From assembly GCA_036501345.1 (NCBI GenBank), contig DASYAN010000508.1, positions 1 to 11,896 on the forward strand: a stretch of DNA of 11,896 nt. Direction: 5' to 3'. Below the pieces are notes generated by a model. That model searched no databases and was not told the DNA's origin. It saw only the letters and a program-made list of their open reading frames with translations. The stretch comes from DASYAN01 sp036501345. GTDB lineage: Bacteria > Chloroflexota > Ktedonobacteria > Ktedonobacterales > Ktedonobacteraceae. A program made the translations under genes and the position numbers. Every line of letters starts with the position of its first letter. The stretch's first letter is position 1. Shown here piece after piece: positions 5,885 through 11,896 of this stretch.

Positions 5885-7159
5885 TCAGTCATATCCACCG
5901 AACGTAAAGAGGAAGACATCCTGATCACTGGGGTTCATCAGGGCGTGCAGATTCCCGCCTTTGAGCATGGCAAAGTGACCAGCGCGTAGCGTGCGGATTT
6001 CGAAGCAGCGCTCCCGTTGTGGCATCTTGCACCAGTCGCCTACCACCATGAAGCCACGACCTTGCATCATCAAAAACACTTCCCGGTTGTCGCGATGGCG
6101 ATGCAGGCCAATACCACAGTGCCCTTTCAGCAAGTGTAGGTCCATATAGTCGACGGCGAGGAAATTTTCCGTCGTATGGAGATGATTCTTGTTGCCGAAG
6201 GCATCAAAATTCCAGGGTTGCAGAGTACGAGCCAGATCGTTGCTTCCAGCATAACGACCGTAGTTGGAGGCCAGATTGCGGTACTCCAGAAAGCCGAGAC
6301 CACCATGAGGGTTAGGGCTTATTCCTACACCCAGAAAGTTATCCCATCCACGTAGAGGCATGTTGAACTCGTATTGATAGTTCGCACCGTTGAGAGAATC
6401 CCAGACTTTTTCGCTGCTATCAGCCCAGGCGACTTCAACATGAAGTGGCAGAATGGGATGCATAGTATTGTTCGATGCAACTTGGACCATATACTGATCA
6501 TTTAACCCTTCACGGTCAAAGTCCGAAAGGGCACCGTGAACCAAATCATTGTGAACCTGCAACTCCCCACGATCAAAGGCTGCGCTTCCCTGATCATCCA
6601 ACAGACTGCGTAGGTCGCTTCCTGGATATCCCCAGAGTTCGACCTCATACCGACCGCTCACAGGGTTGTAGGGCACGGTAATAAGCGATTGTGTTGGCGT
6701 ATCTGCAACTTTGATCCAGAGTTGGATCTTGTCACCAAGCTGGTGATTGGTGGCCTGTGAAAGCAGGGAATCGGGACCACCGCGATAGGAGAGCCGCAAG
6801 AAAGGTCCCGTCCAATTCCCTGCATTCACCCAACCACGAAGCAGATGGGTGTCTGTGGTACGGAAGTCATGTACGTTCTGTTTTTGGAAATCGGTCTTAT
6901 TGTCCTGCTGTGTAGGATCGAGAATGGTATAGCTATGCCCGCTTGGTCCGTATAATTCGAGATAATTGAATGGGAATAAGTACTGCACGTGCTCCATAAG
7001 ATAGGACTCGCGCTCAGCCGCGAATTGCACACCTTCTACAAGGCTCAGTAACTTCAGCAGAGGGTTATTCTGGTTGTAATCTGGTGTTGTCCCTGGGTTG
7101 ATTTGGATGACGTTGTCTGTATGAATAATGGATATGGACTCGGCTTGGATAATAGCCAT
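5885..7159 (-). CDS. Cupin-domain protein with N-terminal beta domain (second cupin)
   Basis: The 424-residue product is counted from ATG 7159. The open frame extends to 7327, but that start lies inside the preceding cupin gene and has no better ribosome site, whereas AGAAGGGA sits 7 nt before 7159. Residues 105-176 form a beta-rich domain that aligns with one in the neighbouring cupin: HLLRGWV, FLRLSYRGG and GRYEVELWG match LKGEV, FLRIEYRAG and GYQVEIWE. The C-terminal cupin keeps all metal ligands, H353, H355 and E360 in motif 1 (GLHRHRDNREVF, G367) and H405 with N409 in motif 2. The protein is cytoplasmic. Such cupins can be dioxygenases, isomerases or ligand sensors, and the reaction here is unknown. 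It is the last gene of the probable operon and its start is covered by a leader hairpin. Confidence 0.8.
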   Translation of the reverse strand: MAIIQAESISIIHTDNVIQINPGTTPDYNQNNPLLKLLSLVEGVQFAAERESYLMEHVQYLFPFNYLELYGPSGHSYTILDPTQQDNKTDFQKQNVHDFRTTDTHLLRGWVNAGNWTGPFLRLSYRGGPDSLLSQATNHQLGDKIQLWIKVADTPTQSLITVPYNPVSGRYEVELWGYPGSDLRSLLDDQGSAAFDRGELQVHNDLVHGALSDFDREGLNDQYMVQVASNNTMHPILPLHVEVAWADSSEKVWDSLNGANYQYEFNMPLRGWDNFLGVGISPNPHGGLGFLEYRNLASNYGRYAGSNDLARTLQPWNFDAFGNKNHLHTTENFLAVDYMDLHLLKGHCGIGLHRHRDNREVFLMMQGRGFMVVGDWCKMPQRERCFEIRTLRAGHFAMLKGGNLHALMNPSDQDVFLFTFGGYD

Positions 7160-7232
7160 GGGCTTGTCCCTTCTAAGGGTAGGGACAAGCCCTACCCCTG
7201 TATAATGATGAAAGCCATTATAGTCGTACATA
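7160..7232 (-). promoter_or_regulatory. Structured leader with competing hairpins over the cupin start
   Basis: On the mRNA, GGGCUUGUCCC (7192-7182) pairs perfectly with GGGACAAGCCC (7170-7160), which contains part of the Shine-Dalgarno and abuts the AUG. A second perfect 8-bp stem, GGGUAGGG (7197-7190) with CCCUACCC (7184-7177), uses the same bases, so the two cannot form together. A 7-bp AT stem (7201-7207 with 7216-7222) lies upstream and contains a TATAAT with no good -35. The layout suggests a translational on/off switch, although no known riboswitch family is recognised. Confidence 0.5.
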
Positions 7233-8378
7233 TCAAGCACAGTGATATAAAAAGGCAACGAACTTGAGTGGTGTGGTTCCAGTATTGCGAATACCATGCA
7301 TACCTCCACTCTTGGTGTAAATAACATTCCCAGGTTTCACTGGCAGTTGTCTGAACTGTCGCATACCAAGACCATAGACTTCGTGTTGCACCAGGGGATA
7401 TTGCTCGTTTTGCGGGTCATCACCATCGCGCATATAAGCAGTACCCTCCCCCTGAACGATGTAGTAGCACTCTTCTGAGCCAATGTGCTGGTGTGTGCCT
7501 TCCGTCTTTCCTGGTGGAAGGGTCACTTCGTGAAAGAAGACGATGGAACTCCCAAGCTGACGTTGTAACAACCACCGCATTTCGACGATGTTGTCAGGGG
7601 CACGATCGGGATTGTCAAGGTCCATCAGGGCATTGAGGTAACGCACAGGCGCAACATCACTGGCTTGGAAAAACCAGCCTCGCTGGAAATCGATGAGATA
7701 GTTGTCATCACTGATGGTGTTCTGAGGAGAACTGGGGTCCTGTGTGCGTGGTTCCTGGTGTGAACCGAGATAGTCGTTATCCCAGGTGGCGTCATTGTCG
7801 TGAATTTGATAGCCAGAGGGAAGGTCGCGGTCGTTCTCGCGAAACGCTAGTTCCAGTCGCTTCAGTGCTTTAATGTCCTTGAGGGCAGGGTTAAAAGCCC
7901 GGACGCGGGTGATAGATCCCTGCCGTCCCATCAAGTCCAAAACGGCGAAATCGTGACCCGTGTTAGCAGGAGGTTCGAGAGTTTCCCAGATCTCGACCTG
8001 ATAGCCGTTGATCGATGGATCAAAATGCAGTTTGACGGTAGCCTCAGCCACATTCTGCTCATTCGCGGGATGGAGCCTCAACCAGGCCAGGAGTTCTCCC
8101 CGTAGTGTCCGATTCTTCTCGCGCACTACTTCTACTAAGCGACCAGCCCGGTATTCGATACGCAGAAAACTGCAAAGAAACGTACCATCCAGGTAGACCT
8201 CGCCCTTCAGCACAGTAATGTCGAGCCTACTGCGCACCTCTTGTACATTGTAGCGGTAGCGCGAACTGCGCGGAGATGCGTTGAGATACTGATCGTGGTA
8301 GATACGGTCAGGAAAGAACACAATCTTAAAAATGTCGTTCTCGGGAGCTGTGAATATGTCGTCGAATTGTAGGTCCAT
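7233..8378 (-). CDS. Cupin-domain protein with N-terminal beta domain (first cupin)
   Basis: The product is a 381-residue cytoplasmic protein with no signal peptide or membrane segment. Residues 56-131 carry the beta-rich domain shared with the downstream cupin (LKGEV, FLRIEYRAG, FDPSINGYQVEIWE). A polar linker rich in Asp, Asn and Pro follows (about 190-225). The C-terminal cupin (about 280-378) has motif 1 THQHIGSEECYYIVQG, giving H296, H298 and E302. Motif 2 is at 350-365, with PG at 349-350, H361 and N365. All expected metal ligands are present. The start ATG lies 4 nt after the GMC stop, with GGAGG inside the end of the GMC gene 10 nt before it, so translation is probably coupled. Possible roles are a metal-dependent oxygenase, isomerase or lyase acting on the GMC product; none can be chosen from sequence. 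Confidence 0.85.
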   Translation of the reverse strand: MDLQFDDIFTAPENDIFKIVFFPDRIYHDQYLNASPRSSRYRYNVQEVRSRLDITVLKGEVYLDGTFLCSFLRIEYRAGRLVEVVREKNRTLRGELLAWLRLHPANEQNVAEATVKLHFDPSINGYQVEIWETLEPPANTGHDFAVLDLMGRQGSITRVRAFNPALKDIKALKRLELAFRENDRDLPSGYQIHDNDATWDNDYLGSHQEPRTQDPSSPQNTISDDNYLIDFQRGWFFQASDVAPVRYLNALMDLDNPDRAPDNIVEMRWLLQRQLGSSIVFFHEVTLPPGKTEGTHQHIGSEECYYIVQGEGTAYMRDGDDPQNEQYPLVQHEVYGLGMRQFRQLPVKPGNVIYTKSGGMHGIRNTGTTPLKFVAFLYHCA

Positions 8379-8382
8379 AGTG

Positions 8383-10179
8383 TCAAAGCCTCCGAAGCAA
8401 AATATCAGCCACGCGGAAGGAGTTTGCTTGAATAGTCAGGGTGGGATTGGCTCCCCCTGAGGTGGGCATGAAAGCTCCATCGGTGACATAGAGATTATCA
8501 AAACTCCAGGCGCGGCAATCTGGATTGAGCACAGAGTCCTGGGCATCTGTGCCGAATCTTGCCCCACCCAGGATATGATTGGCACAACGGGCCAGGGCAT
8601 TTTCTGCCATATGGACACTGCCTGCACTCAGTTCATCAGTGACCCCGCCGTGAATGAGCAGTTGTGCACACTGGTTGGCGAAGGTGTTCATGAGCGTCAT
8701 GTCATGGCTGTGCCATTGTTTGAGGACGTAGGCCACTGGACGGCCCCATTTGTCGCGTATTGTAGGATGGAGTTCTATGCGATTAGTCTTCAATGGCACC
8801 TGATTTGCCATAAAGCATGTCGAGAGACCTCTGCCGAATGTATCGTCCAACAAGCCGACGAGGCTCTCGCCAGTGAGGTCCATGTTATCAATAAACGCCT
8901 TCCAGATCGTATCAAGATCCTGACTGCCGTAAGTACGAGCGAGCGAGATGGGCAAGGCTCGGTCGGAGGTATTGTTGTAAATCGTGCCGCCCGCCCAGAG
9001 GCCATTAGCATGGAGGAAATCCTCAGTGGCACAGTAGTCGGTTGCCCAATCGCTATCAAGCGTGATTGACTTGTCGAAGCGACCTGGGACGTTTGCCTTG
9101 GCTCCACCAAAACAGTGGGTGAGAAAGTATTTGCCCAACAGATCGTTTTGGTTGATGCGTTGGTCGAAGGCCTGACTTAGTGCAGCGGAGAGTTTCAGGA
9201 GGCGCACAGATTCTATGGCTGAGCAGGCCACCACCACGATCTTTCCCTGAGCTATCTGTGGCATACCAGATGGATCGAGATAATGCACCTTGCCCACGTG
9301 TGCATCCTCATTTTCCAGATGGGTAACAACGCAGTTGGCTCGTAGTTCAAAATTTGGTAAGGTACTGAGGGGACCCAGAAGAGAGACCCAGGTGCTTGAT
9401 TTGAGACCGAGCGGGTCACCATAGCGGTTGATATACCCGGTTTTGGCTGTTTCGGCATCGGTAGGCATCTTGCGACCACTCGGCTTGTGATCCTCAGTTA
9501 TCACCGCCAGGGGTGTACGATAGCGTGGCATTTCCAGAGCATCCATCCCCTGTTCGATGTAGTGGCTGATCGGGTTTGGCAGGAGTGGCTTTTGATAGTT
9601 ATCGATGCTGAACGGCTTGATTTGGTTGTCTTTCGATCCGTTAATACCGATCAGCTTCTCGGCCTTCGCATAGTATGGTTCTAAATCGTCATAGCTAATG
9701 GGCCAGTCCCGAGCCTCGCGTTTGATATCGCCATTGGGGTCATCACGCAAGTCAGTACGATCCTCGTTGAAACTCTTCAGGCGGAGATCAAGCGGGGTAA
9801 AACGCAACGAGACCCCTCCGTAGAGTTGGGTGCCGCCGCCTACGACCTGGGCTGTGTAGCCTTCAACAGTGGCACAATCCTGACCACCGATGGTACGATA
9901 GATATGCGGTTCGTCGTTCAGGTCTGGCTCAACGTGGCTCCCGTAATATGCTCCTCCCCGGTTGACCACACCGGGAATCCGGATAATCTTCTCGGGCCCT
10001 GTCGCAAACAGTTCGTCGCGTTTAAAATCACTAAGCCCATTCGCATCTTGATACTGTGTCCTCAAAAGTGGCCCCTTTTCAAGTACCAACACCGACTTCC
10101 CTGCCTGTGCCAATATGTGAGCGATAGGAGCACCCCCTGCGCCACTACCGATAATGACCACATCAAATTGATTCTGCAT
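8383..10179 (-). CDS. GMC-family flavoprotein, gluconate dehydrogenase large-subunit-like
   Basis: The 598-residue FAD enzyme belongs to the long GMC branch that includes gluconate 2-dehydrogenase and pyranose oxidase relatives. The Rossmann motif GSGAGGAP is at residues 11-18, E34 in LVLEKG binds the FAD ribose, and a second FAD contact GGGTQLYGG is at 114-122. At the C-terminus TDGAFMPTSGGANPTLTIQ (567-585) closes the FAD site. Catalytic-type residues are H535 (NHILGG) and N578 (GANPT). No Tat or Sec signal is visible, so oxidation should be cytoplasmic. The preceding gene encodes a subunit-3-like partner, the usual companion of this flavoprotein, but no cytochrome c subunit follows, so the electron acceptor is open. 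AAGGAG precedes the ATG by 10 nt. It is read as part of one transcript with the genes on both sides. Confidence 0.92.
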   Translation of the reverse strand: MQNQFDVVIIGSGAGGAPIAHILAQAGKSVLVLEKGPLLRTQYQDANGLSDFKRDELFATGPEKIIRIPGVVNRGGAYYGSHVEPDLNDEPHIYRTIGGQDCATVEGYTAQVVGGGTQLYGGVSLRFTPLDLRLKSFNEDRTDLRDDPNGDIKREARDWPISYDDLEPYYAKAEKLIGINGSKDNQIKPFSIDNYQKPLLPNPISHYIEQGMDALEMPRYRTPLAVITEDHKPSGRKMPTDAETAKTGYINRYGDPLGLKSSTWVSLLGPLSTLPNFELRANCVVTHLENEDAHVGKVHYLDPSGMPQIAQGKIVVVACSAIESVRLLKLSAALSQAFDQRINQNDLLGKYFLTHCFGGAKANVPGRFDKSITLDSDWATDYCATEDFLHANGLWAGGTIYNNTSDRALPISLARTYGSQDLDTIWKAFIDNMDLTGESLVGLLDDTFGRGLSTCFMANQVPLKTNRIELHPTIRDKWGRPVAYVLKQWHSHDMTLMNTFANQCAQLLIHGGVTDELSAGSVHMAENALARCANHILGGARFGTDAQDSVLNPDCRAWSFDNLYVTDGAFMPTSGGANPTLTIQANSFRVADILLRRL

Positions 10180-10250
10180 AGGCTCTTTTCTCCTTGGGGA
10201 AATATCAAAAGGTGGGAGCTTATAGCGGCAGGGTTCCCCTTACAGAGCGA

Positions 10251-11564
10251 TCAACCATGATAGTCACTGTTTATGCCGAGCGGTTTTTCTATAGCTCTAC
10301 GCCAATTAAATAGGGTTTGGCCGTTGTTGTCCTTGTACCTGTCTTCCAGGTATGCCCACCCAACAGCTCCCACGTTGCCCCCATACTTGGGATGAGAAAA
10401 GGCACCTGTATAGATATGGCGGCGCAGCAGTTGGAGAAAATAGCGTGGGTTGTTGTATTGCTCATAATCCCATCCGTTGATGTTATTACTCTCCATCTCG
10501 GTATATAGCTCAATATACATCTCTTTGTCCATGTCAACTGGCTCAGTGTAGGGGTTACGAGACCGAAGCAACCTGTCGATCAAGCGTAGACATATTCTAT
10601 AGTCAATCAGGTGATGATGTTCTTCCTTCGCGAGTACCTTATCGATGAAGTTAACTACACCAATTGGTTGATCCAAGCGATAGGCATAGGCGTACTGAGT
10701 CTGCTTTGCCTGTCTACTCAGCCCTTGATAAAACAGATCGAGGAAGTGCCGCCCTTCTGTGGTTCTAAAGGGCAAGATTTGTTCTGTTAATCTATTTAAG
10801 AGGTCTAATTCCCTCCGCTCGAAACTGAGTGGTTGGGTGCATAAATGGGTGAAAAAACGCGACCATGTCTTACCGTTATCCAAAACAACGCGTTGCGGGT
10901 TAATTGGATCGAGTTTGATTTCGCCATCGACGATGAATTTATAGGTATGGACCTGACCCTTGGGCACAACAACCGCGAGGGCATAGTATCTCGTATCAGT
11001 ATCTATAAACTTGACTCGTCGCAGCGGGATGGGTTCATAAAGATGAGCGAATGTGCCGATGACGGCAACATTTTGTGGGAGGGGCTGTCCCGGTGAAGCA
11101 TAAACGAAGGTTACCGTGTTGTAACTGTAACTCGCCTCGAAGTTGACTCCATCACTATAACTATCGACAATGGGAAAGCACCAGGACTCACAAATATGGG
11201 AAGGTAAATCGTCAAGGCTGATTTGGTCGAAATCAGTCCTCGCCAGAGACTTTGTACAGTAATTCAGGATGTACTGGTCATCTTTTGTCACGATCTGCAC
11301 TGCTATGCTTTTCCCCCTTGTCCAGAAGCCGCTAAACAAACCTTCGAGATACAGCGGTTGCAGAGAGATTGAGCCCATATGTACATTGTTGGTTCTCTCA
11401 CTACGATGGTTCAATACTCCTACGAACCGCTGTAGTGGTAGATGTATAGAACCAGAGTCATGATCTCTATCTTTGCAGTTTTCTGCGTCCAGTTTTAAGG
11501 ATACTTGACAGATGAGCTTCTTGGCTAGGAGGAAAGAGGGACAATTTGAAGAAAAAGGAGACAC
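10251..11564 (-). CDS. E-set/CBM48-like domain fused to gluconate 2-dehydrogenase subunit 3-like domain
   Basis: A 437-residue product with a GTG start at 11564, preceded by GAGGAG 11 nt upstream. ATG 11378 (residue 63) is possible but lacks a good ribosome site. Residues 40-150 are beta-rich and unrecognised. Residues 150-240 resemble the AMPK-beta/CBM48 glycogen-binding E-set fold, with VTFVYASPG, NVAVIGTF and the diagnostic YKFIVDGEIKLDP (208-220). Residues about 295-405 match Gluconate_2-dh3, with FIDKVLAKEEHHHLIDYR (306-323), then a helix, then FLQLLRRHIYTGAFSHPKYGGN (376-397) and VGWAYLED. Known subunit-3 proteins are around 200 residues and usually carry a Tat signal; here the signal is absent and a carbohydrate-binding-like module is added. 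It is first in the operon and is the presumed partner of the 598-residue GMC protein, perhaps positioning a sugar substrate. Confidence 0.8.
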   Translation of the reverse strand: MSPFSSNCPSFLLAKKLICQVSLKLDAENCKDRDHDSGSIHLPLQRFVGVLNHRSERTNNVHMGSISLQPLYLEGLFSGFWTRGKSIAVQIVTKDDQYILNYCTKSLARTDFDQISLDDLPSHICESWCFPIVDSYSDGVNFEASYSYNTVTFVYASPGQPLPQNVAVIGTFAHLYEPIPLRRVKFIDTDTRYYALAVVVPKGQVHTYKFIVDGEIKLDPINPQRVVLDNGKTWSRFFTHLCTQPLSFERRELDLLNRLTEQILPFRTTEGRHFLDLFYQGLSRQAKQTQYAYAYRLDQPIGVVNFIDKVLAKEEHHHLIDYRICLRLIDRLLRSRNPYTEPVDMDKEMYIELYTEMESNNINGWDYEQYNNPRYFLQLLRRHIYTGAFSHPKYGGNVGAVGWAYLEDRYKDNNGQTLFNWRRAIEKPLGINSDYHG

Positions 11565-11621
11565 CTTTCTACTGGCTCCTCATCTCTCAAGCTCACCCGA
11601 AAAAAGTGCAAAGATAGTGTG

Positions 11622-11650
11622 AGAATAATCTCCTCCTGTAAGCTTGTCTC
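11622..11650 (-). promoter_or_regulatory. Weak promoter candidate for the GMC/cupin operon
   Basis: On the minus strand GAGACA (11645-11650) is followed after 17 nt by TATTCT (11622-11627), each matching four of six consensus bases. The predicted leader is about 50 nt to the GTG at 11564. It resembles the TAGACA-type signals of the left island but is weaker, and no better candidate was seen before the repeat array. Confidence 0.35.
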
Positions 11651-11677
11651 CACCCAAGTTTGCCTTTCTAGTTTTTT

Positions 11678-11769
11678 GCTGAACGGAAAACTTGGCTTGT
11701 GGTGAACATGAAAGAGTAGAGAATATTTGTTCTTTTCATGCGTGCCTCAAGAGATCTTTTCCATTCAGC
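11678..11769 (-). repeat. 92-bp palindromic repeat, copy 3 (inverted)
   Basis: Same length and ends as copies 1 and 2 but in opposite orientation. Its first 44 nt, read on the minus strand, are identical to theirs, and 8 differences fall in the tip and second arm. Flanking T6 (11672-11677) and A6 (11771-11776) extend the palindrome. Confidence 0.85.
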
Positions 11770-11776
11770 CAAAAAA

Positions 11777-11868
11777 CTACAATCGTAAACTTGGCTTGGC
11801 ACACGCTCATTTTAAGAGACCGGAAAAGACGATTTCGTGTTTGCCTCATGCAAAGTTTACGGTTCTAG
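11777..11868 (-). repeat. Diverged 92-bp palindromic repeat (sibling family)
   Basis: The inverted ends CTACAATCGTAAACTTGGCTTG (11777-11798) and 11847-11868 pair at 18 of 22 positions. The unit is also 92 bp long, follows copy 3 after a 7-nt A-rich spacer and precedes copy 4 after A6. It shares AAACTTGGCTTG and TGCCTCA with copy 3 at matching places, but its outer ends differ. Confidence 0.7.
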
Positions 11869-11874
11869 AAAAAA

Positions 11875-11896
11875 GCTGAATGGAAAAGATCTCTTG
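11875..11896 (+). repeat. 92-bp palindromic repeat, copy 4 (cut by window edge)
   Basis: The last 22 nt are identical to the first 22 nt of copies 1 and 2 (GCTGAATGGAAAAGATCTC and onward) in the same orientation. They begin directly after a six-A spacer. Confidence 0.8.

Noticed and set aside
7217..7245. Internal promoter before the second cupin (TATAAT on the minus strand)
   Set aside because: The -10 is perfect but no acceptable -35 or TGn extension lies at the right distance, and the hexamer is part of an AT stem.
7160..7327. N-terminal extension of the second cupin to a start at 7327
   Set aside because: It would overlap the first cupin by 95 nt; the ATG at 7159 has a ribosome site at proper spacing and begins a plausible cupin-family N-terminus.

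Overview
The window looks like bacterial chromosome from a lineage with a moderate G+C genome and abundant small repeats. A Ktedonobacteria-type Chloroflexota fits best: it would account for the Rpn-like nuclease fragment, isolated phage genes and large GMC/cupin gene clusters. This placement is inference from gene content; there is no rRNA or other marker here. All main coding features were read from the sequence, and no database search was possible.

Left part (1-3490), a degenerate phage-derived island. A large-terminase gene runs leftwards off the window edge (start 1412). It is followed by a small coiled-coil gene on the plus strand (1752-2129) and a short virion-protein-like gene on the minus strand (2135-2575). 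A truncated Rpn-like nuclease gene (3116-3490) ends the island. The AT-rich gaps carry two recurring promoter types. TTGnAT-N17-TATACT, with an extended -10, faces left upstream of the terminase and virion-like genes. TAGACA-N17-TATAsT faces right upstream of the coiled-coil and Rpn-like genes. A perfect 16-bp palindrome lies in the virion-gene leader.

Repeat arrays (3486-3675 and 11678-11896). A 92-bp imperfect palindrome occurs twice in tandem after the Rpn-like gene and again, inverted, at the right edge. There it is followed by a diverged 92-bp sibling and the start of a further copy. Units are separated by 6-7 nt A-tracts. The arrays bracket the metabolic cluster, and one repeat end supplies the stop codon of the Rpn-like ORF.

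Metabolic cluster (3907-11564, all minus strand). Transcription order is: (1) a protein joining an E-set/CBM48-like domain to a gluconate 2-dehydrogenase subunit 3-like domain; (2) a 598-residue GMC flavoprotein; (3) a cupin protein beginning 4 nt after it; (4) a second cupin protein behind a 73-nt leader with mutually exclusive hairpins over its ribosome-binding site. A separate 504-residue GMC oxidoreductase follows under its own promoter, which overlaps one of two palindromes. The likely role is FAD-dependent oxidation of a sugar, polyol or related alcohol, with the subunit-3-like protein as partner of the flavoprotein and the two metal-binding cupins processing or sensing the product. The substrate cannot be read from the sequence. 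The fusion protein plus paired cupins plus GMC enzyme is the best candidate for an undescribed system here.

No tRNA, rRNA, CRISPR array or complete insertion sequence was recognised.
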